Origin: WAPX01 sp964622075
GTDB lineage: Archaea; Halobacteriota; Archaeoglobi; Archaeoglobales; Archaeoglobaceae
Assembly (NCBI GenBank): GCA_964622075.1
Contig: CAZUMR010000008.1
Span: 1 to 15,620 of the forward strand
Direction of reading: 5' to 3'
DNA length: 15,620 bases
Under the pieces are notes generated by a model, which worked only from the letters and a program-made list of their open reading frames with translations, was not told the origin of the DNA and did no database searches. The translations under genes and the position numbers were made by a program. Every line of letters begins with the position of its first letter. Position 1 is the first letter of the stretch. Positions 6,245-12,340 of the stretch are shown here, piece by piece.

Positions 6245-7006
6245 ATGCTGCATCCGGGATTCACACTTCTATCAGGCGTGTCCCTGCTGCTGATGCTCGT
6301 TTTCGTTTTCTCCAGAAAAAGGCTGATTGGTTTTCTGGCATGGTTAACTTTTGGAGTAGCATGGCTGTTCAACATACCTCACTTCCTGTCAATCTGTGAT
6401 TACTACAACACAGGAATTATGGTTGGAGCTTTCGCCGTTTTTACTCTGATAGCCGTGGCAGTAATGAAGACAGACAACCTCACAGTTTTCGTTGAGACAA
6501 CTTCTTTCTCAGTTTTATCAATTGCCGTTTACTTCCTCTTCGCCTTCACGCCCCTTGGAAACTACCTCATATATCTTGTGGCAAAGCAGAGTGCTTTTGT
6601 TGGCAGATGTTTTGGTTTTCCAATGTACGCTGAAGGCAACAGAATCTACATGAATGGAAGGCATGTAACTCTAATTCTGGCCTGTACGGGCATTCAGAGC
6701 ATGGCTCTGTTTACTGGAGCCACTCTCGGGATTAGTGCAGACTGGAAAAGGAAGTTAAAGGCTTTTCTTGTCTCAGTTCCAGTTATATACTTCCTCAACC
6801 TGCTGAGAGATGCTTTCGTAACAGTTAGCTACGCGGAATCATGGTTTGGTGAGGATAGCTTTTACATAGCTCACAATGTGATATCCAAAATACTCGCAAC
6901 TCTGGCACTGTTTGCAATAGCCTATGCCGTCTTTAAGATACTGCCAGAACTCGAAGAGCTTATATGGTCTCTGATGAGTGAAATGAAGAAAGTTCTGTAC
7001 GGGTGA
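6245..7006 (+). CDS. artA: Archaeosortase A-like transpeptidase
   Basis: A 253-residue polytopic membrane protein of the exosortase/archaeosortase superfamily, which processes the C-terminal sorting signal of surface proteins such as PGF-CTERM proteins and hands them to a lipid anchor. Conserved motifs, counted from the ATG at 6245: ACTGIQSMALFTGA with the catalytic Cys147, NLLRDAFV with Arg188, and FYIAHNVISK with His210 at the third conserved position. Around eight hydrophobic segments fill the chain. A longer frame from TTG at 6194 would run through the TATA box, so I chose the ATG. The next gene begins within a few bases of the stop and is an archaetidylserine decarboxylase, a context that supports a role in lipid anchoring. 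No PGF-CTERM substrate is encoded in this window. Confidence 0.88.
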   Translation: MLHPGFTLLSGVSLLLMLVFVFSRKRLIGFLAWLTFGVAWLFNIPHFLSICDYYNTGIMVGAFAVFTLIAVAVMKTDNLTVFVETTSFSVLSIAVYFLFAFTPLGNYLIYLVAKQSAFVGRCFGFPMYAEGNRIYMNGRHVTLILACTGIQSMALFTGATLGISADWKRKLKAFLVSVPVIYFLNLLRDAFVTVSYAESWFGEDSFYIAHNVISKILATLALFAIAYAVFKILPELEELIWSLMSEMKKVLYG

Positions 7007-7011
7007 GGGCA

Positions 7012-7593
7012 ATGATAGAGGATAGTTGCAGAAAGATCGTTGCTGTCGAATTTATTGCTTCTCTTGCCCTTTCACTCGTTAACGTTTACGTTTCTGCCCT
7101 ATCCTTCGCCTTCACGCTGGTTTCAGCTCTTTTTTTCAGAGACCCGCCGAGAAAGATACACGAGGGAGTTATTTCCCCGGCAGATGGAAAGGTCGATTAC
7201 GTAAGTGATTCAAGACTTGAAATATTTATGAATATTTTTGATTGCCACGTTAATAGAAGTCCCGTGAGCGGCAGGGTTATCAGGATTGTCTATACTCCCG
7301 GGAAGTTTCCTCCAGCATTTTTGAGGGATAGAAGCGTAAAAACTGCGGAGAAAAATGAGATATGGATTGAGAACGAGGATGGAGTGTTCAAGGTAACACA
7401 GATAGCAGGCTTTCTTGCGAGGAGAATCGTTTGCAGCGTAAAGGTTGGTGACCGGGTTGAGAAAGGCCAGAAAATAGGCATGATCAGGTTTGGCTCAAGG
7501 GTTGTGCTTGAGGTGCCTGAAGGATACAGGTTTGTGAGGAGAGTGGGAGAGAAAATTAAAGCTGGAGAAAAAGTAGCCGAAAAGGAGAGCTAA
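7012..7593 (+). CDS. asd: Archaetidylserine decarboxylase (PssD/Asd)
   Basis: A short phosphatidylserine-decarboxylase family protein of 193 residues that turns archaetidylserine into archaetidylethanolamine at the membrane. An N-terminal hydrophobic hairpin (about 9-40) is followed by SPADG at 55-59, MNIFDCHVNRSPVSG near 73-87, and RFGSRV, where cleavage between G161 and S162 should create the pyruvoyl group. Length and motif order match the compact archaeal/actinobacterial form. Two starts are possible. GTG at 7003 overlaps the artA stop by four nt, and ATG at 7012 has GGTGA five nt upstream. I favour the ATG on that basis. It lies between artA and pssA in an obvious operon. Confidence 0.93.
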   Translation: MIEDSCRKIVAVEFIASLALSLVNVYVSALSFAFTLVSALFFRDPPRKIHEGVISPADGKVDYVSDSRLEIFMNIFDCHVNRSPVSGRVIRIVYTPGKFPPAFLRDRSVKTAEKNEIWIENEDGVFKVTQIAGFLARRIVCSVKVGDRVEKGQKIGMIRFGSRVVLEVPEGYRFVRRVGEKIKAGEKVAEKES

Positions 7594-7619
7594 ATTGCGA
7601 ACGTCTGAAGGAGGAAAAA

Positions 7620-8243
7620 ATGCTGAGCGTGCTGAAGAAACTCAGAATTGCAGATGCGTTTACATTTGCGAACATGTTTTTTGGTTTTCTTTCGGTAATA
7701 ACCGGAAATCTGAGGTACGTATTTCTCTCTGCAATAATGGACGGTGTTGACGGTGCGGTGGCAAGAACTTCTGGATGTGGTGAGCTTGGAAAGGAGCTCG
7801 ATTCTCTGGCCGACCTGTTTTCTTTTGGTTTCGTTCCTGCCTTCTTTCTTGTCAGAAAATTCACAGGAGAGCTGTTTTTCCCTGCCGTAGTTTTGTCATT
7901 TATCTACTTCTCCTGTTCCGCTTTGAGACTGGCCAGATTCAACGTTGTAAAAAGCAGAAATTTCTATGGACTGCCAGTAACAGCCTCTGCAATGCTGGTG
8001 GCTTCCATTCTGTGTTCAGGCTTGAAACTGTTCTCACTGCCGTTGGTTCCCCTTCTGTCAGCTGCAATGATCAGCGATGTCGTCTATCCAAAAATCAGAG
8101 ATTTGAGGATTTTAATTCCGGCGTCAATCTTCGTAATTCTTGCATTCTTTGGAGTTGTAAAACCGCTAATTTTTCTATGCACGCTTTACGCACTTCTGCC
8201 TGCTTTGAAACGAGTTTCCGTGATATCCAGACTGTGGGATTGA
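7620..8243 (+). CDS. pssA: Archaetidylserine synthase (CDP-alcohol transferase)
   Basis: A 207-residue CDP-alcohol phosphatidyltransferase with about six membrane helices. It transfers the archaetidyl group from CDP-archaeol to L-serine. The family signature is clear: D41, D44-G45, A48-R49, then G57, D61 and D65 (MDGVDGAVAR, then GKELDSLAD), which bind the metal and CDP moiety. Substrate assignment to serine rests on overall resemblance to archaeal PssA and on the decarboxylase 26 nt upstream; CDP-inositol-type paralogues have similar signatures. A good GGAGG ribosome-binding site precedes the ATG. It is the last gene of the artA-asd-pssA unit. Confidence 0.9.
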   Translation: MLSVLKKLRIADAFTFANMFFGFLSVITGNLRYVFLSAIMDGVDGAVARTSGCGELGKELDSLADLFSFGFVPAFFLVRKFTGELFFPAVVLSFIYFSCSALRLARFNVVKSRNFYGLPVTASAMLVASILCSGLKLFSLPLVPLLSAAMISDVVYPKIRDLRILIPASIFVILAFFGVVKPLIFLCTLYALLPALKRVSVISRLWD

Positions 8244-8260
8244 TTTTAGACTGGCACTGC

Positions 8261-8268
8261 TTTTATTT
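8261..8268 (+). promoter_or_regulatory. TATA-like box of mptD
   Basis: TTTTATTT is centred about 26 nt before the ATG at 8291 and 20-odd nt after the pssA stop. No SD is visible, so the mRNA is probably leaderless and separate from the pssA operon. Confidence 0.5.
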
Positions 8269-8290
8269 TAACAGCAGCAGTACTGCCGGT

Positions 8291-8650
8291 ATGGGCAGGA
8301 TTGTAGATCCCTGTGCAATTGCCTGCTTTGAAGCTGGCATAAAACTCGGGGCTCTGTTTCACCAGTTCGTGGGATTGCCTGTGGGGGAGAAAAATGTGGA
8401 GAACGTTGAAAGGGCAATAGAGAGCTGCGTTAAGCTGCAGCCTTTCGTAAAAAACGTTAAGGTAAGCATATCTGTGGAAAAGCTGAGGGAAAAAGAGTCG
8501 GCATTTGGTTACACATCACTGACTCCAGAAATGCTCTACGCTGAGGTAGAAGTAATTTTTGAAGGCTGCAGGGTGAAGGCGAGGCTGAGGTGGGACGATA
8601 AACTGATGTATCCTATAATGGAGGTTGTGGAGGTGGACGAGTCTGAATGA
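8291..8650 (+). CDS. mptD: Dihydroneopterin aldolase, archaeal MptD type
   Basis: A 119-residue protein of the archaeal MptD family (formerly DUF381), which cleaves dihydroneopterin to 6-hydroxymethyl-dihydropterin and glycolaldehyde in methanopterin biosynthesis. Diagnostic stretches are FEAGIKLGALFHQFVGLPV at 13-31 with H24, KLQPFVKNVKVSI with Q50, and the C-terminal DKLMYPIMEVVEV with Y107. The frame is open back to about 8012, but the upstream part overlaps pssA in another frame and looks random. The ATG at 8291 gives the family's normal length and has a TATA-like box 26 nt upstream. Its stop overlaps the next gene's start by four nt (ATGA). Tetrahydromethanopterin is the C1 carrier of Archaeoglobales, so the pathway fits. 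Confidence 0.88.
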   Translation: MGRIVDPCAIACFEAGIKLGALFHQFVGLPVGEKNVENVERAIESCVKLQPFVKNVKVSISVEKLREKESAFGYTSLTPEMLYAEVEVIFEGCRVKARLRWDDKLMYPIMEVVEVDESE

Positions 8651-9195
8651 GCGGAGTAGGAGTATATCCCCCGTCAGAAGATTCGGAGCTCCTGCTTGAA
8701 GTGGCAATGAAGGAAGTCAGGAAAGATGATGTCGTTCTTGAAGTAGGTACCGGTAGCGGATTCGTTGCTGAAAGAATTGCGGGTTTATGCAGGATGCTGG
8801 TGGCAACGGACATATCACCTCTTGCAGTCAGAGAGGCAAAGCTGAGGGGTATTGATGTAATCAGAACTGACCTGTTCAGAGGTCTGAAGAGAGTGTTCAC
8901 TCTCGTTCTCTTTAACCCCCCATATCTGGAGCTGGATGACGTTGAAAAAACTGGAAACTGGATGGATCTGGCTCTGGATGGAGGTAAGGGCGGTATTGAA
9001 GTCGCGTTGAGGTTTGTAAAGGAGCTCAAAAATGTCATGCTCCCCGAAGGCAGAGCTATAGTTATTCTTTCCTCCCTCTCGTCAATTCAGGAGTTTCTTG
9101 AGTTTTGCTCTTCTATGTACAGTGTAGAGTTAGTCGGTAGAAGGAAACTGTTCTTCGAAGAACTCTACGCTTTCAGGCTTTCCCCCTCCAGATGA
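8647..9195 (+). CDS. HemK2/Mtq2-type protein N5-glutamine methyltransferase
   Basis: A 182-residue class I SAM-dependent methyltransferase. YPPSEDSELLLEVA at 7-20 and VVLEVGTGSGFVAERIA at 29-45 (SAM-binding motif I) are followed by TDISPLAV and the catalytic NPPY at 90-93. The short form without the PrmC N-terminal domain matches eukaryotic/archaeal HemK2 (Mtq2), known to methylate the GGQ glutamine of release factor aRF1/eRF1 together with Trm112. That substrate is inferred from family resemblance; a Trm112 partner is not in the window. The start ATG overlaps the mptD stop in an ATGA junction, so translation is coupled, with no obvious functional link between the two. Confidence 0.88.
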   Translation: MSGVGVYPPSEDSELLLEVAMKEVRKDDVVLEVGTGSGFVAERIAGLCRMLVATDISPLAVREAKLRGIDVIRTDLFRGLKRVFTLVLFNPPYLELDDVEKTGNWMDLALDGGKGGIEVALRFVKELKNVMLPEGRAIVILSSLSSIQEFLEFCSSMYSVELVGRRKLFFEELYAFRLSPSR

Positions 9196-9210
9196 CTTAA
9201 GTCCCATCAG

Positions 9211-9226
9211 CCGAAACCTTTAAATA
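9211..9226 (+). promoter_or_regulatory. BRE/TATA promoter of the Trp-rich gene
   Basis: CCGAAACCTTTAAATA is a near-consensus archaeal BRE plus TATA. Initiation about 25 nt downstream leaves a leader of about 24 nt containing GAGGAGGTGAT at 9257-9267. That SD lies four nt before the ATG at 9272. Confidence 0.7.
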
Positions 9227-9271
9227 CTCGATGTTGAATATATATTCACAAAAAATGAGGAGGTGATGCTG

Positions 9272-9517
9272 ATGCCGAGGTATCCCGGATTTGGTCCATG
9301 GAGCCACCTTCCTCCGTGGGAGAGGCCCGGATGGAAGTACTTTGGAAGGGGTAGAGGTAGAGGCTGGTGCTGGTGGTGGTACTACTACTCCCAGAATCCA
9401 TCTTCAGCTCCGGCAATCGATAGAGATGCAGAGATAAGGATGCTTGAAGACGAGGCAGCTTACCTTGAGGAGAGACTGAGAGAAATCAGGAGAAGACTTG
9501 ACGAACTCAGAAAGTAA
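9272..9517 (+). CDS. Small Trp/Gly-rich protein with C-terminal coiled coil (DUF5320-like)
   Basis: An 81-residue protein. Residues 1-39 are rich in Pro, Gly, Arg and aromatics (GPWSHLPPW, then GRGRGRGWCWWWYYY at 25-39), with seven tryptophans and a single cysteine, C33. Residues 50-81 form a charged heptad-like helix, EIRMLEDEAAYLEERLREIR onward, very probably a coiled coil. The layout resembles the small DUF5320 proteins found near NifX/NifB-type iron-molybdenum cofactor proteins, though no such gene is present here. Earlier GTG (9263) and ATG (9266) codons lie within or against the GGAGGTGAT site, so ATG 9272 is preferred. It is a single-gene transcript with a strong promoter and strong SD. 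Function unknown. Confidence 0.82.
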   Translation: MPRYPGFGPWSHLPPWERPGWKYFGRGRGRGWCWWWYYYSQNPSSAPAIDRDAEIRMLEDEAAYLEERLREIRRRLDELRK

Positions 9518-9577
9518 ATATTTTTATTTTTTAGATTCTAAATTTGCAGAAAAAGAAATAAGATTTAAATATTGCTG
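9518..9577. terminator. T-rich exits of the convergent Trp-rich and cytochrome genes
   Basis: The + strand reads ATATTTTTATTTTTTAG directly after the TAA of the Trp-rich gene. The minus strand, leaving the cytochrome, reads a CTTATTTCTTTTTC tract. Both suit U-tract termination in a 60-nt convergent gap. Confidence 0.55.
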
Positions 9578-10393
9578 TCAGGTGTATATGCTTATGTTTC
9601 CTGGCCATCCGCTCCAGTAGCTTACACTGCCGTTGCCCGTGGTGTTACCCCATACGGTTGCTATTGCCGTTCCGTTAACGGACCAGTTCGTTATCGTCCA
9701 GTTGTGCACTCCGTTAGAGAGCGTGACCGGGTTGGTTATGTTGACGTCGAACTCTAAACTTCTCTTGTGGTGCCACTTTATCTTCACAGCTACATGGGTG
9801 TGACAGGCCACGCAAGCCTCGTTTGCTCCCTTCAGAATGGAGCTGTTCTTGGCCTCAAGAACGAACATTTCGTGGGCAGCCATGCTTCCTGTATCCCCCG
9901 GCATGCTTGTCAAACCGAATCCTCCTGCTATGACGTAATCTGGTGCTACTTTAAACGAGGTTGTGTGGCACTCGAGACAGATAGTTGTGCTTCCCGAACC
10001 GATGGCGTTGTATGCTGTTATGTGTGCAAGATTTCCATAAGCTCCGTGACATGTCAGGCACCTGACAGTAGAGGCTGCGTGAGCCTGTTTTCCGGGATAG
10101 TAGTTTGTTATTGTGCTTCCATTGACAGTTGCGTAGGAATATCCGTTAAAAGCCGTTCTGTGGCAGAGCTGGCACTGAAATACGTATCCACTCTCCCCGG
10201 TGTGCGGTCCAATTTGCAGTCTCATTTCCTCATATATGTCTGCATGGCACTTCTGACAGGGGATCTGGTTACCGTTCCCGCTTATGTTGTACCACCAGTG
10301 CTGTCCGGCGAAGAGTGAGGCTGTTTGAGGCATGACAAGAGTACCAATTGCTACCATAGATACCATGACAAGTAGCAGTTTCACTCCGTTCAC
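9578..10393 (-). CDS. Secreted pentaheme c-type cytochrome
   Basis: A 271-residue exported protein with five CXXCH heme sites: CQKCH 46-50, CQLCH 74-78, CLTCH 112-116, CLECH 139-143 and CVACH 194-198. Extra histidines (H32, H64, H105, H124, H174, H200, H208, H209, H230) could be distal ligands. An N-terminal hydrophobic segment at 4-28 looks like a signal peptide. There is no C-terminal membrane anchor or sorting signal. Ten N-X-S/T sequons occur, seven of them in residues 218-268, a heme-free and Trp-rich domain. It probably acts outside the membrane in electron transfer, for example to Fe(III) or between proteins. The start is GTG with GGGGATGA upstream. It is transcribed alone, divergent from the KaiC-like gene. 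The exact family is not identified. Confidence 0.88.
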   Translation of the reverse strand: MNGVKLLLVMVSMVAIGTLVMPQTASLFAGQHWWYNISGNGNQIPCQKCHADIYEEMRLQIGPHTGESGYVFQCQLCHRTAFNGYSYATVNGSTITNYYPGKQAHAASTVRCLTCHGAYGNLAHITAYNAIGSGSTTICLECHTTSFKVAPDYVIAGGFGLTSMPGDTGSMAAHEMFVLEAKNSSILKGANEACVACHTHVAVKIKWHHKRSLEFDVNITNPVTLSNGVHNWTITNWSVNGTAIATVWGNTTGNGSVSYWSGWPGNISIYT

Positions 10394-10426
10394 GATTCAT
10401 CCCCTTTTGAGGGTTTGAATGAACAA

Positions 10427-10435
10427 TAATATATT
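10427..10435 (-). promoter_or_regulatory. TATA box of the cytochrome gene
   Basis: On the minus strand it reads AATATATTA. Initiation about 25 nt downstream would leave a very short leader, starting close to the GGGGATGA site before the GTG at 10393. Confidence 0.5.
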
Positions 10436-10598
10436 CGTTACTGTTTTTTCCTAACATTGATTGCAAGATTAAAAATTAAAGTATGCTGATTTTGAAAGTG
10501 CCGGCAGATGAATTGAATACTGCCTAATGCCAGAACTGCTGAAAATTTTGAAAATATCTCTATTTATTGGTACTATTTTTTGGTTTATCGGCAAAACA
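10436..10598. other. Divergent intergenic region between cytochrome and KaiC-like genes
   Basis: This AT-rich region contains one GC-richer island at 10499-10531. The island has an 8-bp palindrome TGCCGGCA (10499-10506) and an inverted repeat GGCAG-N12-CTGCC (10503-10507 with 10520-10524), followed by another TGCC at 10528. It lies about 70-80 nt from both predicted TATA boxes and could be a regulator site. Otherwise I see nothing; a 14-codon ORF at 10483-10527 has no ribosome binding site. Confidence 0.35.
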
Positions 10599-10606
10599 GT
10601 TAACTA
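10599..10606 (+). promoter_or_regulatory. Candidate TATA box of the KaiC-like gene
   Basis: GTTAACTA is centred about 25 nt before the ATG at 10628, and no SD is present. The box is less canonical than others in the window. Confidence 0.35.
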
Positions 10607-10627
10607 TTTTTGAAACAAGTTTGATTC

Positions 10628-11497
10628 ATGGCAGAGGCAGAGTACTTCGAGCTGAAAGAGTTAAAAACAAAAGCTCCCAAGCTTTTTGGGATACCTACTG
10701 GAACGAAGCTTGACGAAATGTTTTACAAGATCGACGTTGATGAAGAAGGAAAATTCGTTAAAAAACCGCTTGGCGGGATACCTTACCTGTCAGTAATGAA
10801 CCTGACTGGCGTTCCTGATAGCGGAAAGAGTGTTCTTGCCGAACAGTTCGCCGTAACCCAGGCTGGAAACGGTTACAGGGTTCTTTTCGTTACTGTTGAA
10901 AGTCCTGCAAATTTCCTCTACACGGCTCTGAAGCAGAAGAGCTTGGCCTTGGGTGTGGATTTCGAAAAGGTTGAAGAGAACGTGGTGGTGATAGATGCCT
11001 CTCAAAGCGAGGAACTCAGGGAGAACCCAAGAGCACTCCTCGACACGATGGCATATGCAATAAAGGATAAAAAAGTTACAAATGTCGTTATAGACAGCAT
11101 AACCGGTCTTTATGAGCACAGGGAAATGATGGCGAGGCAGATAGTCAGACAGTTCTTCAACTTCCTCAAAAAGTGGAAACAAACAGGACTTTTTGTTTCG
11201 CAGAAGAGGAGTTCCCAGGGAAGCGATACAGCTGAAGCTGCTGGTGGTCTTGCTGTTGCTCACATAGTTGACGGGACAATAGTTCTCGACAAGAAACTCA
11301 TAGACAACAGGTGGGATGTGAACCTCTATGGATTGCCCCTTGGCAGCGTTTTGAGGACAATAAGAATAGACGGCTGCAGGTTGTGTGGGCACGACTCCCG
11401 TACGTGGGTGTTTGAGATAACCGATGTTGGAACTGTAAACATTCTGGAGCCGCTATCAGAATATATAAAGAAAGTTAGTAAGAAATCTGAGAAATAA
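10628..11497 (+). CDS. KaiC-like RecA-fold ATPase, single domain
   Basis: A 289-residue cytoplasmic ATPase of the archaeal KaiC-like group. Visible motifs: Walker A GVPDSGKS at 61-68, VTVES at 88-92 with the probable catalytic glutamate, Walker B NVVIDSITGLYE at 152-163, and SQKRSSQG at 191-198. A C-terminal CRLCGHD at 250-256 could bind metal. There is one ATPase domain, unlike the double-domain cyanobacterial clock protein, so a circadian role should not be assumed. The gene is followed by a near-KaiC HTH protein, a pairing I recall as recurrent in Archaeoglobales and other archaea (TIGR03880 with TIGR03879). It probably acts as an ATP-driven oligomeric switch in signalling. Confidence 0.88.
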   Translation: MAEAEYFELKELKTKAPKLFGIPTGTKLDEMFYKIDVDEEGKFVKKPLGGIPYLSVMNLTGVPDSGKSVLAEQFAVTQAGNGYRVLFVTVESPANFLYTALKQKSLALGVDFEKVEENVVVIDASQSEELRENPRALLDTMAYAIKDKKVTNVVIDSITGLYEHREMMARQIVRQFFNFLKKWKQTGLFVSQKRSSQGSDTAEAAGGLAVAHIVDGTIVLDKKLIDNRWDVNLYGLPLGSVLRTIRIDGCRLCGHDSRTWVFEITDVGTVNILEPLSEYIKKVSKKSEK

Positions 11498-11564
11498 TTT
11501 TGTATAAGTTATCAATTCGACTTTGTAGAAAATCTTTAATTTTTTAATCCGTTTCTGAAGAAAG
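11498..11564 (+). terminator. T-rich region after the KaiC-like gene
   Basis: TTTTGTAT follows the stop codon directly, and a TTTAATTTTTTAAT stretch lies at about 11536-11549. This suggests that the KaiC-like transcript ends before the HTH gene's own promoter. Confidence 0.4.
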
Positions 11565-11589
11565 TTTTATATAGGTGGTCATATCTATA
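11565..11589 (+). promoter_or_regulatory. TATA box overlapping an inverted repeat, upstream of the HTH gene
   Basis: TTTTATATA at 11565-11573 is a strong TATA-like box. Overlapping it is the inverted repeat TATAG-N10-CTATA (11570-11574 and 11585-11589), placed where a bound repressor would block TBP. Initiation near 11595 is predicted, leaving a leader of about 110 nt. Confidence 0.45.
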
Positions 11590-11618
11590 CTAAATAAAAG
11601 TTAGTAAAAAATTGTTAG

Positions 11619-11653
11619 TCTGCAGGCGTAAAGCGCCGATGGTAGAGTGCAGA
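11619..11653 (+). promoter_or_regulatory. Structured leader element of the HTH gene
   Basis: In an otherwise AT-rich leader, TCTGCA (11619-11624) pairs with TGCAGA (11648-11653). Directly inside it, GGCG (11625-11628) pairs with CGCC (11634-11637) around the loop TAAAG. A one-sided 10-nt bulge, GATGGTAGAG, remains on the 3' side. About 40 nt of A-rich single-stranded sequence separates it from the GGGGGTGAT ribosome-binding site before GTG 11705. It matches no riboswitch class I can name. Confidence 0.5.
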
Positions 11654-11704
11654 TTTAATAAAAAATTTAAAAAATAAAATTAATTAAAAAATGGGGGTGA
11701 TATT

Positions 11705-12310
11705 GTGGAGGTCATTGCGAAACCCAGGGGTGGGGACATTGACAAGATGGCAGAGAAGGTCTTTCTTGAGAGCCTTGCAATACTTGGTGGTTTGAGAAAG
11801 CTTGTGCAGTACAGAAATCTGACATGGTTACCTTCTCTTGCTGAGGCTGCTTACGTTGTTGTGTTGAAAAATGAGGCAATGAAAACATACAGGGAAATTG
11901 CAGAGTTCCTTGGCATAACCGAGACTACGGCAAGGAACATAGCCACGGCCGATGAGGAGAAAGTCAGGGAGTACATAGAGGGGGAGCTTGAGGAGAGGCC
12001 GAAGGAACACATAGCGGGAGGTATAGCAAAGCTTGCATACAAGAGGTTAAAGGAGAGCGGTAAGCTGTACGAGGGAGAGGAAGTCGTCATAGGCGGCGAA
12101 GAAATCGAGGTGCTTGACATAGACTGGGCTGTACATGTGCTTGCGAGGATAAAGGGTCTCGATTTCCCTGCAAACAGAGATGCACTTGAGGAGAGGCTTA
12201 AGGGTCTGATTATTAAGGGCAAGAAGATTGAGGACATACTGGAGAAGCTTGAGTATCCTGTGAAATCTCCTGCTGAGCTGCTGCATGGTATAAAGGTTAA
12301 CTTGGAGTAA
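11705..12310 (+). CDS. Near-KaiC helix-turn-helix regulatory protein
   Basis: A 201-residue, largely helical protein with a predicted HTH at about 60-81 (KTYREIAEFLGITETTARNI). The N-terminal part is LESLAILGGLRKLVQYRNLT and the C-terminal half (115-200) is charged and helical. The family is annotated as a predicted transcriptional regulator (COG1318-like), and I recall the HTH part as the probable regulatory domain found next to KaiC-like partners (TIGR03879). The start is GTG with the SD GGGGGTGAT three nt upstream. It follows the KaiC-like ATPase by 207 nt, but has its own promoter and a long structured leader. DNA targets are unknown, and the inverted repeat over its TATA box allows autoregulation. 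Confidence 0.8.
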   Translation: MEVIAKPRGGDIDKMAEKVFLESLAILGGLRKLVQYRNLTWLPSLAEAAYVVVLKNEAMKTYREIAEFLGITETTARNIATADEEKVREYIEGELEERPKEHIAGGIAKLAYKRLKESGKLYEGEEVVIGGEEIEVLDIDWAVHVLARIKGLDFPANRDALEERLKGLIIKGKKIEDILEKLEYPVKSPAELLHGIKVNLE

Positions 12311-12311
12311 G

Positions 12312-12319
12312 TTTTTATT
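12312..12319 (+). promoter_or_regulatory. TATA-like box of the flippase gene
   Basis: TTTTTATT begins right after the HTH stop codon and is centred about 25 nt before the GTG at 12341. No SD is visible, so a leaderless mRNA is likely. Confidence 0.45.
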
Positions 12320-12340
12320 CCTACCTTTTTTCTCTGAAGC

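Noticed and set aside
8012..8290. Upstream extension of the mptD frame
   Set aside because: It overlaps pssA in another frame, and the residues are cysteine/serine-rich and unlike the family. The TATA-like box at 8261-8268 and family length support ATG 8291.
9767..10318. 183-residue + strand open frame
   Set aside because: It is the antisense of the pentaheme cytochrome, whose five CXXCH motifs show which strand codes.
10483..10527. 14-codon ORF (MLILKVPADELNTA) in the divergent region
   Set aside because: No SD or well-placed TATA box, and too short to judge coding potential.
10790..11392. 200-residue minus-strand open frame
   Set aside because: It is antisense to the KaiC-like ATPase, whose Walker motifs identify the coding strand.
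11619..11653. Fluoride (crcB) riboswitch or C/D box sRNA
   Set aside because: A GATGG stretch is reminiscent of the fluoride motif, but the rest of the consensus and pseudoknot are missing, and no C/D box pair is present.
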